Shown piece by piece: positions 26,146 to 35,010 of a stretch of DNA of 64,000 nt. The DNA lies in the NCBI RefSeq assembly GCF_036206005.1, contig NZ_CP108143.1, forward strand, positions 5,857,501 to 5,921,500. Reading direction: 5' to 3'. The DNA comes from Streptomyces sp. NBC_00178 (lineage in GTDB: Bacteria; Actinomycetota; Actinomycetes; Streptomycetales; Streptomycetaceae). A program made the translations under genes and the position numbers. The notes beneath the pieces were generated by a model. That model ran no database searches, had not been told where the DNA came from, and saw only the letters and a program-made list of their open reading frames with translations. The first letter of the stretch is position 1, and every line of letters starts with the position of its first letter.

Positions 26146-26916
26146 TCAGCGGCGCAGCGCCGGGTGATCCGCGACGACCGTGCAGGAGCCGGGAGCGATC
26201 TCGGTGAACCCGGCGTCGCGCACCACCGGCAGTCCGCTCTCCGTGAGCGCACGCCAGCGGGCGGCGTCCGGCGTCGCGACCGAGAGCGGGAACCCCGCCT
26301 CGCGCCACGCCTTCCGCTCCGTGCCGGACAGCTCCCACCAGGCGAGCTGGGCTCCGTGTCCGGCCTGCGCCATCGCCTTGCCCGCGGACATGCCGACCTC
26401 GGGGTTCATCCACAGCACGGGACCCGCGGGATCGGGTGCGGCCGGGGGCTCCGGGTCGTCCAGATCGGTGCCCGACACCTGCAGCTTGGCGAGCTCCTTG
26501 GGCCAGCCGTCCAGCGGCACCGGCGGGAAGACCCGCACCTCGGCGTGCTCGCCGGTGACCGTGATCCCCGGAAGCGCGGACGCCTTGCGCCACTCCGCTC
26601 CACGAGCCCGCCGGACCACCTTGCGGATCCGGGCGTCCTGCCAGTCACGCATGGCGCGCGCCCACTCGCCCTCACCGTCGTCGCCGGCCCCGCCCTCCGC
26701 GAGCGACCGGGCGTCGGAGAGGATCGTGAGCACGGCGCGGGCCGCGGTCACCAGGGCGTCGTTGCGCGCCGGGGGATCCGTCTTCTCGATGTGCACCACC
26801 AGCGGCAGGACGAACTGCGGGGCCTCGTCGCGGGACGTCGGCTCCGTGCGGAACGGGCTGTCGGCGGGGGCGGAGGGCTCCGCGGGAAGGGGTTCGAAAA
26901 CGCTGTCGCTGCTCAC
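26146..26916 (-). CDS. PTH2-type peptidyl-tRNA hydrolase-like protein
   Basis: 256 residues from a GTG at 26916. The C-terminal ~120 residues carry the PTH2 pattern: NPEVGMSAGKAMAQAGHGAQLAWW (shown here by its key GKAMAQAGHGA core), then an alternate strand/loop (FPLSVATPDAARWRAL) and RDAGFTEIAPGSCTVVA at the end. The N-terminal half (VLPLVVHIEKTDPPARND, RAMRDWQDARIRKVVRRA) is an actinobacterial extension. Archaeal-type PTH2 releases peptides from drop-off peptidyl-tRNA; activity of these long bacterial forms is not certain. The 26013-26145 gap up to the DUF4142 gene shows no other gene. Confidence 0.75.
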   Translation of the reverse strand: MSSDSVFEPLPAEPSAPADSPFRTEPTSRDEAPQFVLPLVVHIEKTDPPARNDALVTAARAVLTILSDARSLAEGGAGDDGEGEWARAMRDWQDARIRKVVRRARGAEWRKASALPGITVTGEHAEVRVFPPVPLDGWPKELAKLQVSGTDLDDPEPPAAPDPAGPVLWMNPEVGMSAGKAMAQAGHGAQLAWWELSGTERKAWREAGFPLSVATPDAARWRALTESGLPVVRDAGFTEIAPGSCTVVADHPALRR

Positions 26917-26991
26917 GCCACCAGTCTGCCAGGCGCGATACGGCGTCTCGGTTCTTGGCGGAACACCAGGCTCCGGGTGAGGATGCACGGC

Positions 26992-27669
26992 ATGAAGAGC
27001 GACCTCTTTTCCAGCGAGCACATGGCGCAGCAGGCGACCGTCCCGGGCATGACGCTGCAGAACGCCAAATCGATCAAGTACGCCGTCAACGGTGAGATGC
27101 ACGCGCGTCAGGGGTCGATGATCGCCTTCCGGGGCAGCCTCCAGTTCGAGCGCAAGGGCCAGGGGATAGGCGGCATGCTCAAGCGCGCCGTCACCGGGGA
27201 GGGCCTGCCGCTCATGGCGGTCTCCGGCCAGGGCGAGGCGTGGTTCGCCCACGAGGCGGCGAACTGCTTCATCGTGGACATGGAGCAGGGCGACGTCCTG
27301 ACGGTCAACGGCCGCAACGTCCTCTGTTTCGACGCCACCCTCGCCTACGAGATCAAGACCGTGAAGGGCGCCGGAATGACCGGTGGCGGCCTCTTCAACA
27401 GCGTGTTCAGCGGCTACGGCAAGCTCGGCCTGATCTGCGACGGCACCCCCATCGTGATTCCCGTCACCCCGCAGCAGCCCGTCTACGTCGACACGGACGC
27501 CGTGGTGGGCTGGAGCGCCCGGCTCTCCACCTCGCTGCACCGCTCGCAGAGCTTCGGCTCGATGGTGCGCGGCGGCTCCGGCGAGGCGGTCCAGCTGATG
27601 CTCCAGGGCGAGGGCTTCGTGATCGTCCGCCCCAGCGAGCTCAAGCCGGAGAAGGCTTCGGCCCACTGA
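26992..27669 (+). CDS. AIM24 family protein
   Basis: 225 residues from the ATG at 26992 (an ATG at 26983 is an alternative; GGTGAGG at 26976-26982 favours the later one). It is an all-beta protein with the AIM24/TIGR00266 pattern: MTLQNAKSIKYAVNGEMHARQGSMIAF at the start (core VNGEMHARQGSM), GEAWFAHEAANCFIVDME, LCFDATLAYEI, GTPIVIPVTPQQPVYVDTDAVVGW and RPSELK at the end. Family members are of unknown biochemical role. It diverges from the PTH2-like gene across 75 bp. No membrane segment. Confidence 0.88.
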   Translation: MKSDLFSSEHMAQQATVPGMTLQNAKSIKYAVNGEMHARQGSMIAFRGSLQFERKGQGIGGMLKRAVTGEGLPLMAVSGQGEAWFAHEAANCFIVDMEQGDVLTVNGRNVLCFDATLAYEIKTVKGAGMTGGGLFNSVFSGYGKLGLICDGTPIVIPVTPQQPVYVDTDAVVGWSARLSTSLHRSQSFGSMVRGGSGEAVQLMLQGEGFVIVRPSELKPEKASAH

Positions 27670-27746
27670 TCCCGCCCGACGGTCCGCCGCTCCCCGCGCC
27701 CCGGCTGCCAGGCCCCCGTGCCGCGCGACTGAGTACCCTGGTGGGT

Positions 27747-27926
27747 ATGGACGATGCGTACTGCGAGACGCCCGTACAAACCCCCGCGCCCCCGGACGCG
27801 GGCCCGCCGTACGCCGAATGCGTGCTGTGCCGGAAGCCGACCGAGTACCCGGAGTCGACGAAGGGCAGCACCCTCTGCCCGGTCTGCGCCTGGCAGGAGG
27901 CCGGACGCTCCGCCTGCTCCGGGTGA
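27747..27926 (+). CDS. Small zinc-ribbon protein (59 aa)
   Basis: MDDAYCETPVQTPAPPDAG leads into CVLCRKPTEYP...TLCPVC, a C-x2-C-x15-C-x2-C arrangement that should bind one zinc ion as a rubredoxin-like knuckle pair. There are two further cysteines near the ends. It lies 77 bp after the AIM24 gene on the same strand with a weak ribosome site (GGTGGGT just before the ATG). I know no function; the size and motif suggest a regulator or adaptor. Confidence 0.7.
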   Translation: MDDAYCETPVQTPAPPDAGPPYAECVLCRKPTEYPESTKGSTLCPVCAWQEAGRSACSG

Positions 27927-27957
27927 ACCGGGCGGGCGGGTGCCGTGCGGGGCGGCC

Positions 27958-28908
27958 TCAGCCGCGCATCAGCTCCGAGACCTTCACGAAGCGGTAGCCG
28001 CGCTCGCGCAGCTCCGGCACGATCCGCCGCACGGCGGCATCGGTGACGGGGGCCGCGCTGCGGGTGCAGTGCATGACCACCAGCGATCCCGGCTTCACCC
28101 CGGCCAGCACCTGCTCGGCCACGGCGTCCGCGTCCGTCGCGAAGGCGTCCCCGCTCACCACGTCCCACTGCACGGCGGTCACCCCGGTGGGGGCCAGGGC
28201 CTTCAGCGAGGCGTCGTCGTAGCAGCCGCCGGGGAAGCGGAAGTACGGCACGACGTTGCGCGCGCCCGTCTTCCGGATGGCGGTGAAAGCCCTCTCCACG
28301 TCGCGTCGCATGTCCTTCGCCGCCACGGCCGGCAGCCCGTAGCAGGGGGAGGAGAAGGCGTAGTGGCTGTAGGAGTGGTTGGCGATCTCGAACAGTGGAT
28401 CGCCGCCGATCGCGCGGGCCTGCGACGGGTACTCCTGAGCCCACCTCCCCGTCATGAAGACCGTCGACGGCACCGCGAGCCTGCGCAGCGACGCGATGAG
28501 CCCGGGATTGTCGAAGTGTTCGCCCGCCGCCGCACGTGGTCCCTGGTCCGCCGTCATGTCGGCGTCGAAGGTGAGGGCCACGACCTTGCCGGACCCGCGG
28601 CCGGCCCCGGGGGGCGACCCGTCCCCCCTGCGCTCGAAGACGGGGGTGAGGCCGCCGGGACCCGGGGCGAGCACGGGAGGCCCGCTGCTCCTGGCGGCCT
28701 TCGGAGCCCGCGACGGCGTGGCGGACGCCTCCGCGGACTCCTCGCCGGAATCCTGACCGGACTTCCTGCCGGATTCCCGCACCGGGGACGGAGCGGCGGC
28801 CGCAGAAGCGGCCGTCGTCCCGGTGCGGGTGTCCTCAGGGCCTCCGCACCCGGCGAGCGCCGCACTCAGTACGGCACAAGCGGTCAGTGCGCGAACAGAT
28901 CTGATCAT
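27958..28908 (-). CDS. Exported polysaccharide deacetylase (NodB type) lipoprotein
   Basis: 316 residues. A lipoprotein signal (TACAVLSAALAGC) is followed by a ~80-residue Ser/Ala/Pro-rich linker. The CE4/NodB domain then shows ALTFDADMT (motif 1, with the metal/catalytic Asp pair), ANHSYSHYAF (motif 2, H-x3-H), FRFPGGCYDD (motif 3), VQWDVVSGDAF (motif 4) and GSLVVMH (motif 5). It should remove acetyl groups from cell-wall or surface glycans outside the membrane. The adjacent AT-rich inverted repeat at 28929-28941 may belong to its promoter. Confidence 0.9.
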   Translation of the reverse strand: MIRSVRALTACAVLSAALAGCGGPEDTRTGTTAASAAAAPSPVRESGRKSGQDSGEESAEASATPSRAPKAARSSGPPVLAPGPGGLTPVFERRGDGSPPGAGRGSGKVVALTFDADMTADQGPRAAAGEHFDNPGLIASLRRLAVPSTVFMTGRWAQEYPSQARAIGGDPLFEIANHSYSHYAFSSPCYGLPAVAAKDMRRDVERAFTAIRKTGARNVVPYFRFPGGCYDDASLKALAPTGVTAVQWDVVSGDAFATDADAVAEQVLAGVKPGSLVVMHCTRSAAPVTDAAVRRIVPELRERGYRFVKVSELMRG

Positions 28909-28928
28909 CCAAGGAAGCTAACTGTTGG

Positions 28929-28941
28929 ATAATCAGATTAT
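28929..28941. promoter_or_regulatory. AT-rich inverted repeat upstream of the deacetylase gene
   Basis: ATAATC-A-GATTAT, 21 bp upstream of the start at 28908. Runs this AT-rich are rare here, so it is either a repressor site or part of the promoter (-10 element on the minus strand). Confidence 0.4.
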
Positions 28942-29004
28942 TCGGAGGCGCTCCGGCCTGGCCCGGACGGCCCACGCCCGGACCCCGCGGGCGGCAGCGG
29001 GTGA

Positions 29005-30381
29005 TCAGCGCCAGGGTCCCGTCACGGCGAACGTCGTCCCCGGCGTGTAGCAGTTCACGAACATCGTCCGGCCGTCCGGCGAGAACGTCACCCCGGCGAA
29101 CTCCCCCCACTCCGGCTCCTCGGGCGTCCCGATGTTCTGGCGCCCGCGCGCCATCGCGTAGACCTCGCCGCGCCGCGTCACCCCGAGTACATGCTGGGCG
29201 CCGCCGCCGTCCTCGCACACCATCAGGCCGCCCCCCGCCGCGAGGCAGATGTTGTCCGGCGACTCGCCCGGCAGCTGCACGTCGGTGTCCGGGCCGAAGA
29301 CGATGACGAGCGTGAGCCGGCGCCGCTTCGGTTCGTAGCGCCACACCTGGCCGAAGTGGTCGGCCGCCGAGCCCTCCGCGCTGTGCGCGAAGCTGGAGAC
29401 GAAGTACACCGACGACCCGCCCCAGTAGCAGCCCTCCAGCTTCTGGGCGTGGGTGATGCCCTTGGGGCCGAAGTCCTGGAGCCGGATCGGCGTGACGGCG
29501 GCCTGCGGATCCGGCACGGGGACCCATTCGATCCGGTCGAAGGTCGCGCCGGTCTCCTGGACCGCGGAGAGGTCGGGCACCCCGGGCACCCGCATGGCCT
29601 CCAGCGTGCCGCCCGCGCGCAGCGAGCCGGTCCCGCCGAGCGGCTTGTCCGGCAGGAAGCGGTAGAAGAGACCGAACGGCCTCTCGAACGCGTCCTCGGT
29701 CTCGTAGACGATGCCGTTGCCCGGGTCGACGGCGATCGCCTCGTGCTGGAAGCGGCCCATCGCGGTCAGGGGGACGGCCCCGGTGCGACGGGGATCGGCT
29801 CCGTCCACCTCGAAGATGAAGCCGTGGTCCTTCGTGTACCCGTTGGTGCCTGCCTTGTCCTCGGTCTCCTCGCAGGTCAGCCAGGTGTTCCAGGGGGTGG
29901 GGCCGCCGGCGCAGTTGACGGCCGTACCCGCGATGGCGACGCGCTCGCCGCGTACGGCGCCGTCCGCGTCGAGCTCGATGGACGTACAGCCGCCCTTGCC
30001 CATCGGGTCGTAGGTGAGGCCGTCGACCGTGGGGACACCGATCCTGCCGGTGACCCGGTTCTCGTGGTTGCGCACGAGATGGACCCGGCCGTGGCGGCCG
30101 GCGAAGGCCGCCATCCCGTCGTGGTTGCTGGGGACCAGGCCCTCGCCGGAGCGGAGCGGATCGCCCTCACGGGAGAGGACGCGGTAGCGGAAACCTTTCG
30201 GCAGGTCCAGCAGCCCGTGCGGGTCCGGCAGGAGGGGGCCGTAACCACTGTGGCCCCGGGCTTCGGCGGTGCCGGCGAAGAGTTCGGTGAAGGCCCCGGT
30301 GAAGGCCACGGAGGCCGCGGTCGCGGCGCTGCCGGCCAGGATCTGTCGTCGTGTCGCGAGTCGTCGAGGTGCGGATGACAT
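29005..30381 (-). CDS. PhoX-like (DUF839) Tat-exported phosphatase
   Basis: 458 residues from the ATG at 30381. A twin-arginine signal (LATRRQILAGSAATAASVAF, cut near AEARG) predicts folded export, as for PhoX. The DUF839 propeller shows VPSNHDGMAAF, LVRNHENR, NCAGGPTPWNTWLTCEE, QHEAIAVDPGNGIVYETED and LFYRFLPDK, which in PhoX bring together the Ca/Fe ligands. Likely a calcium-dependent alkaline phosphatase or phosphodiesterase for phosphate scavenging, though some family members lack activity. I did not see a clear PHO box upstream. The 96-bp gap to the deacetylase gene shows no terminator. Confidence 0.85.
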   Translation of the reverse strand: MSSAPRRLATRRQILAGSAATAASVAFTGAFTELFAGTAEARGHSGYGPLLPDPHGLLDLPKGFRYRVLSREGDPLRSGEGLVPSNHDGMAAFAGRHGRVHLVRNHENRVTGRIGVPTVDGLTYDPMGKGGCTSIELDADGAVRGERVAIAGTAVNCAGGPTPWNTWLTCEETEDKAGTNGYTKDHGFIFEVDGADPRRTGAVPLTAMGRFQHEAIAVDPGNGIVYETEDAFERPFGLFYRFLPDKPLGGTGSLRAGGTLEAMRVPGVPDLSAVQETGATFDRIEWVPVPDPQAAVTPIRLQDFGPKGITHAQKLEGCYWGGSSVYFVSSFAHSAEGSAADHFGQVWRYEPKRRRLTLVIVFGPDTDVQLPGESPDNICLAAGGGLMVCEDGGGAQHVLGVTRRGEVYAMARGRQNIGTPEEPEWGEFAGVTFSPDGRTMFVNCYTPGTTFAVTGPWR

Positions 30382-30478
30382 GAGGCAACTCCCTGTTGGC
30401 GGACAGGTGAAGTGACCCGCATGTGTGTACCACGCGTCGGGGCGCGCGGGAACCACGCGTGCCACTGAGGCCCCCTGT

Positions 30479-30507
30479 GTCCCAGGGGCGTAAGTGGCCC
30501 CTGGGAC
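30479..30507 (-). terminator. Hairpin terminator after the OsmC gene
   Basis: An 11-bp perfect stem (30479-30489 with 30497-30507) and 7-nt loop, immediately after the OsmC stop on the minus strand. Confidence 0.8.
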
Positions 30508-30517
30508 GGGAGTGACG

Positions 30518-30943
30518 TCAGGCCAGCGACGCGGTGAGCGTGATCGTGGTGCCCGTGAGCGCCTGGCTGACCGGGCAGTTCGCCTTGGCGTCCTCGGCGG
30601 CCTTCACGAAGCCCGCCTCGTCGATGCCGGGGACCTCCCCCTCCACGGTGAGGTGGATGCCGGTGATACCGGTGCCCGGCTGCAGCGTGACCTCCGCCTG
30701 CGTGTTCAGCCGGGTCGGCGGCGTGCCCGCCGTCGTCAGACCGTTGGACAGGGCCATCGAGAAGCAGCTGGAGTGCGCGGCGGCGATGAGCTCCTCCGGG
30801 CTGGTCTTGCCGTTCGCCTTCTCCGCGCGGGAGGGCCACGAGACGGCGAACTCCCCGACGCCGGAGGAGTCGAGGGTGACGACACCCTTGCCCTCGAGCA
30901 GGTTGCCTTCCCAGACCGTGTGCGCCTGACGCGTGGTAGCCAT
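30518..30943 (-). CDS. osmC: OsmC family peroxiredoxin
   Basis: 141 residues, the family's normal length. It contains the paired redox cysteines in AAAHSSCFSMALS and DAKANCPVSQALTG, and the conserved SPEELIAAAH segment. OsmC proteins reduce organic hydroperoxides with a Cys pair. The ATG has AGGGATCC upstream. It lies in the same direction as the ZapE gene, 81 bp away, and is followed by its own terminator. Confidence 0.93.
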   Translation of the reverse strand: MATTRQAHTVWEGNLLEGKGVVTLDSSGVGEFAVSWPSRAEKANGKTSPEELIAAAHSSCFSMALSNGLTTAGTPPTRLNTQAEVTLQPGTGITGIHLTVEGEVPGIDEAGFVKAAEDAKANCPVSQALTGTTITLTASLA

Positions 30944-31024
30944 GCTGGATCCCTTCGAACGGTGTACGCGGTTACGCGGGTGCGGACACGGCCTGAGGCG
31001 GCGTCACACCCGTCGTCCCCGAAC

Positions 31025-32116
31025 CTACTGCGCCACAAGACCCTTTGCGTCACGCGCCAGCGCCGTCAGCCGCGAGATGGCGCGGAAGTACTTCTTCCGG
31101 TACCCGCCGTTCAGCATCTCGTCGCTGAACAGCCGGTCGAAGGGCAGACCGGAGGCGAGCACCGGGACCTCGCGGTCGTACAGCCGGTCGGCGAGCACCA
31201 CCAGGCGCAGCGCGGTGGACTGGTCGGGCACCGGGCCCACGTCGGTGAGGCAGACCGCCGCGATCCCGTCCGTCAGCGCGCCGTAACGGCTCGGGTGCAC
31301 CCGGGCCAGGTGGTCGAGCAGGGCCGGGAAGTCGTCCAGCGAGGCACCCGCGGTGGCGTACGCGGCCCTGGTCACCTGGTCGTCGGAGTACGGCGGCGGG
31401 GCCTCGGGCAGCCCGCGGTGGCGGTAGTCCTCGCCGTCGATCCGCAGGGGCCGGAAGTGCGCGGACAGCCCCTGGATCTCGCGGAGGAAGTCGGCCGCGG
31501 CGAAGCGGCCCTCGCCCAGCTTGCCCGGGAGTGTGTTCGAGGTGGCGGCCAGGGCGACGCCCTGCTCGACGAGCCTGCTGAGCAGGGAGGACACCAGGAC
31601 GGTGTCGCCCGGGTCGTCCAATTCGAATTCGTCGATGCAGAGCAGCCGGTGCCCGCCCAGCGTCTGCACGGTCTGCTGGAAGCCGAGCGCGCCGACCAGG
31701 TTCGTCAGCTCGACGAAGGTGCCGAACGCCTTGAGCGAGGGATCGGCAGGAGTGGCGTGCCACAGCGAGGCGAGCAGGTGCGTCTTGCCGACGCCGTACC
31801 CGCCGTCGAGATAGACGCCGCGGGGCCCGTCGGATGCCGCCTGCTTCCTCCCGAACCACTTGCGCTTGCCCGACCCCGTCGCGTGCGCACCGCCCAGCCC
31901 GGCCGCGAAGGAGCTGAGCACGCCGACCGCCTCGGTCTGGCTCGGCCGGCCCGGGTCCGGCACGTAGGTATCGAAGCGCACCGAGTCGAAGCGCGGCGGC
32001 GGCACCATCTCCGCGACCAGCCGGTCGGCGGGGACGCGCGGCTCGAGGGCGCACAGGGACTGCGGGGCCGTTTCGGCTATGGGGCTCTGCCCCGGCACGG
32101 CTGTGGAGGACGACAC
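31025..32116 (-). CDS. zapE: ZapE/AFG1-like AAA ATPase
   Basis: 363 residues. Walker A is GGYGVGKTHLLASLWH and Walker B is LLCIDEFELDD; a sensor region follows (LAATSNTLPGKLGEGRF). The C-terminal part (VLADRLYDREVPVLASGLPFDRLF, GGYRKKYFRAISRL) matches AFG1/ZapE. In proteobacteria ZapE acts at the Z-ring; in mitochondria AFG1 assists respiratory complexes. The role in Streptomyces is unknown. It diverges from the RibD-like gene with only 59 bp between starts. Confidence 0.88.
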   Translation of the reverse strand: MSSSTAVPGQSPIAETAPQSLCALEPRVPADRLVAEMVPPPRFDSVRFDTYVPDPGRPSQTEAVGVLSSFAAGLGGAHATGSGKRKWFGRKQAASDGPRGVYLDGGYGVGKTHLLASLWHATPADPSLKAFGTFVELTNLVGALGFQQTVQTLGGHRLLCIDEFELDDPGDTVLVSSLLSRLVEQGVALAATSNTLPGKLGEGRFAAADFLREIQGLSAHFRPLRIDGEDYRHRGLPEAPPPYSDDQVTRAAYATAGASLDDFPALLDHLARVHPSRYGALTDGIAAVCLTDVGPVPDQSTALRLVVLADRLYDREVPVLASGLPFDRLFSDEMLNGGYRKKYFRAISRLTALARDAKGLVAQ

Positions 32117-32175
32117 AACTCTCCACCTTAAGGCCTCTCCCGGAAGGCCCCCGGCGCCATGCCAGACTGCCGGAC

Positions 32176-32952
32176 ATGCGACGCCTGCTCCCTGTGACGG
32201 ACCCCACCACCCCAGCCCCCGCCGCCGACCGCGAGTGGACGCTCGAAGAACTGGCCGGCGCCTACGCCTATCCGGAGGGCGACGGCCCCTGGCTCCGGGC
32301 CAACATGGTCTCCACCCTCGACGGGGCCGCCCAGCACGACGGCCGGTCCCAGGGCATCTCGTGCGCCGCCGACATGCGGATCTTCGGGACGCTGCGGGGG
32401 CTCGCCGACGCCGTGGTCGTCGGGGCGGAGACGGTGCGCCTGGAGGGTTACCGGCCCGCCCGCGCCCGCGAGGCGTTCGCCGCCCGGCGGGCCGCGGCGG
32501 GCCAGGGCCCGGCCCCGGCCGTCGCCGTCGTCAGTGCGGGCCTCGACCTGGACTTCTCCCTCCCGCTGTTCGTCTCGCCCCTGGTCCCGACCCTCGTGAT
32601 CACCGGGACGGCCGCGCCCGGGGACCGGGTCCGCGCGGCGAGGGAGGCGGGGGCCGAGGTCCTGTTCGCCGGGGACGGCGCCGCCGTGGAGCCCGCCCGC
32701 GCGGTGGCCGAACTGGCGGCCCGTGGTCACACCCGGCTCCTCACCGAGGGCGGGCCGCGGCTGCTCGGGCAGTTCGTGGCGGCCGGTGTACTGGACGAGC
32801 TCTGCCTGACCCTGTCGCCGCTGCTCACGGCCGGAGCCGCGCAGCGCATCGCCGGCGGACCGGCGGTCGTCGTGCCGGAACGTTTCTCCCTCGTCTCGCT
32901 GCTGGAGGAATCAGGGTTCCTCTTCACCCGGTACGGGAAGATCGGACATTGA
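32176..32952 (+). CDS. RibD C-terminal-type pyrimidine reductase-like protein
   Basis: 258 residues. It has the DHFR-like RibD_C fold: RANMVSTLDGAAQHDGRS (substrate strand), LADAVVVGAETVRLEGYRP, HTRLLTEGGPRLLGQFVAAGVLDEL (NADPH-binding GGP loop) and the ARxLxF-like FLFTRYGKIGH end. The family includes riboflavin pathway 5-amino-6-ribosylaminouracil reductases, but without the deaminase domain and away from rib genes; substrate uncertain. Confidence 0.85.
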   Translation: MRRLLPVTDPTTPAPAADREWTLEELAGAYAYPEGDGPWLRANMVSTLDGAAQHDGRSQGISCAADMRIFGTLRGLADAVVVGAETVRLEGYRPARAREAFAARRAAAGQGPAPAVAVVSAGLDLDFSLPLFVSPLVPTLVITGTAAPGDRVRAAREAGAEVLFAGDGAAVEPARAVAELAARGHTRLLTEGGPRLLGQFVAAGVLDELCLTLSPLLTAGAAQRIAGGPAVVVPERFSLVSLLEESGFLFTRYGKIGH

Positions 32953-33086
32953 GCGGAATATCCCGTTCCGGTTAACTCCAGGTGGGCACACTAAGTCCTG
33001 CTACCCCGTGCAATTGCGGGGAAGGATGGTTTCAGCAGAAGCGGCCGCCCCGGCGGCCGACCGGATGAAGCGGAAGGGCGCCTGCC

Positions 33087-33557
33087 GTGTTCACGAGCGT
33101 TTTGATGATCGAGAAGCCCCTCACTCCCGAGGACGTGGAGTTCGTCACCACCCTCCACGGCGAGGAGCGGATCTCGTTCGTCGTCCTGATGCAGCCGCGC
33201 AGCGACCAGGCCGACGTACTGCTGAGGGCGATCGACGACGTCGCGATCGGCGAGCTGCGCGAGGCCGTACGGGAGGGCGAGCAGCCGGAGGGCAAGGAGG
33301 CCCGCGAGCCCGCGGAGATGGCACTGGAGTACTCGCTCAGGGAACTGCGCGAGGCCGGTTCGGAAGCCGTCGGCCAGGTGGTCGAGGACCACCCCCTGGA
33401 CAAGCTGAAGACCGTCGTCGACGACTCCGGCGCCGACGAGGTCATCGTCCTGACGGCACCTCACTACGTCGAGGAGTTCTTCCACCGGGACTGGGCGTCC
33501 CGGGCCCGTCACAAGGTCGGCGTACCGGTGCTCAAGCTCTTCGCGCACAGCGAATAG
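33087..33557 (+). CDS. Conserved hypothetical protein, universal-stress-like fold
   Basis: 156 residues from a GTG with GGAAGGG upstream. It alternates strands and helices (SFVVLMQPRSDQADVLLRAID, LKTVVDDSGADEVIVLTAPHYVEEFFHRDW, VGVPVLKLFAH), with the final HYVEEFF..DW..RAR like a Rossmann-type USP-family segment. Homologues have been labelled indole-3-glycerol-phosphate synthase, but I see no such active site. It sits 49 bp before murC, so the two may share a transcript. Confidence 0.75.
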   Translation: MFTSVLMIEKPLTPEDVEFVTTLHGEERISFVVLMQPRSDQADVLLRAIDDVAIGELREAVREGEQPEGKEAREPAEMALEYSLRELREAGSEAVGQVVEDHPLDKLKTVVDDSGADEVIVLTAPHYVEEFFHRDWASRARHKVGVPVLKLFAHSE

Positions 33558-33606
33558 GCTGGGGGCGGACCCCTACCCAGTCAGTCACACCTCGGGAGAC
33601 TCACGC

Positions 33607-35001
33607 ATGGCACCCGGTATTCCTGCCGCCCTGGAACGGCCGCACTTCATCGGCATCGGCGGAGCCGGAATGTCGGGCATCGCGAAGATCCTCGCCCAGC
33701 GCGGAGCGAAGGTGGCGGGCAGCGACGCCAAGGACTCCCCGACCGCCGAGGCGCTGCGCACACTGGGTGCGACGGTCCACATCGGCCACGCGGCCGGTCA
33801 CCTGGCCGACGACGCGACCTCGGTGGTCGTCTCCAGCGCCATCCGCGCCGACAACCCCGAGCTGGTCCGCGCCGCCGAGCTGGGCATCCCCGTCGTGCAC
33901 CGCTCCGACGCGCTCGCCTCCCTGATGGACGGGCTGCGCGCCATCGCGGTCGCCGGCACGCACGGCAAGACGACCACCACGTCCATGCTCGCCGTCGCCC
34001 TGTCCGAGCTGGCGCTGGACCCGTCGTACGCCATCGGCGGCGACCTGGAGGGCCCCGGCACCAACGCCACGCACGGCGGCGGCGACATCTTCGTCGCCGA
34101 GGCCGACGAGAGCGACCGCAGCTTCCAGAAGTACGACCCCCAGGTCGCGATCGTCCTCAACGTCGAGCTGGACCACCACGCGAACTACGCGTCGATGGAC
34201 GAGATCCACGAGTCGTTCGAGACCTTCGTCGGCAAGGTCGTCCCCGGCGGCACCCTCGTCGTCGCGGCCGACCAGGCCGGGGCCGTCGAGCTGACCGAGC
34301 GGGTCCGCGGCAGGTCCTCCCTGGACGTGGTCACCTACGGCGAGTCCGAGACGGCCGACGTACGGGTCCACAAGATCACCCCGCGCGGCCTGACCAGCGA
34401 GGTCACGGTCGTGCTCAACGGCAAGTACCTCACCTTCACCGTCTCCGTGCCGGGCCGCCACTACGCCCTCAACGCGGTCGCCGCACTCGCCGCGGGCGTC
34501 GCGCTCGGCATTCCCGCGCACAACCTGGCCTCCGCCATCGGCAAGTACACCGGGGTCAAGCGCCGCCTCCAGCTCAAGGGCGAGGCCGCCGGAGTCCAGG
34601 TCATCGACTCCTACGCGCACCACCCCACCGAGATGACCGCGGACCTGGAGGCCATGCGCGGCGCCGCCTCCGACGCCCGCCTCCTCGTGGTCTTCCAGCC
34701 CCACCTCTTCTCCCGTACCAAGGAACTCGGCACCGAGATGGGCCAGGCCCTCGCGCTCGCCGACGCCTCCCTGGTCCTCGACATCTACCCGGCCAGGGAG
34801 GACCCGCTCCCGGGCGTCACGAGCGAGTTGATCATCGCCGCCGCCGAGGCCGCGGGAGCCGAGGTCACGGCCGTCCACGACAAGGCCGCGGTCCCCGCCG
34901 CGGTCGCGGGAATGGCGAAGCCGGGCGACGTGGTTCTCACCATGGGAGCGGGCGACGTCACGGACCTCGGCCCGCAGATCCTGGACCACCTGTCGAGCTG
35001 A
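33607..35001 (+). CDS. murC: UDP-N-acetylmuramate-L-alanine ligase
   Basis: 464 residues. The N-terminal UDP-binding fold is HFIGIGGAGMSGIAKIL, the ATP P-loop is AVAGTHGKTTTTSML, the Mg/carbamate region is ADESDRSFQKY with NVELDHHANY, and the C-terminal domain opens with DSYAHHPTEMTADL. It adds the first amino acid of the peptidoglycan stem in the cytosol. It lies outside the dcw cluster, as usual in Streptomyces. msrB follows 9 bp later, so they are likely co-transcribed. Confidence 0.95.
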   Translation: MAPGIPAALERPHFIGIGGAGMSGIAKILAQRGAKVAGSDAKDSPTAEALRTLGATVHIGHAAGHLADDATSVVVSSAIRADNPELVRAAELGIPVVHRSDALASLMDGLRAIAVAGTHGKTTTTSMLAVALSELALDPSYAIGGDLEGPGTNATHGGGDIFVAEADESDRSFQKYDPQVAIVLNVELDHHANYASMDEIHESFETFVGKVVPGGTLVVAADQAGAVELTERVRGRSSLDVVTYGESETADVRVHKITPRGLTSEVTVVLNGKYLTFTVSVPGRHYALNAVAALAAGVALGIPAHNLASAIGKYTGVKRRLQLKGEAAGVQVIDSYAHHPTEMTADLEAMRGAASDARLLVVFQPHLFSRTKELGTEMGQALALADASLVLDIYPAREDPLPGVTSELIIAAAEAAGAEVTAVHDKAAVPAAVAGMAKPGDVVLTMGAGDVTDLGPQILDHLSS

Positions 35002-35010
35002 GGAGCCACC

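Noticed and set aside
26880..26900. GGTTCGAAA as a tRNA T-loop
   Set aside because: No acceptor or anticodon stem can be formed around it; it lies in the PTH2-like gene.
33087..33557. Indole-3-glycerol-phosphate synthase
   Set aside because: Too short for the TIM barrel and none of the active-site motifs are present.
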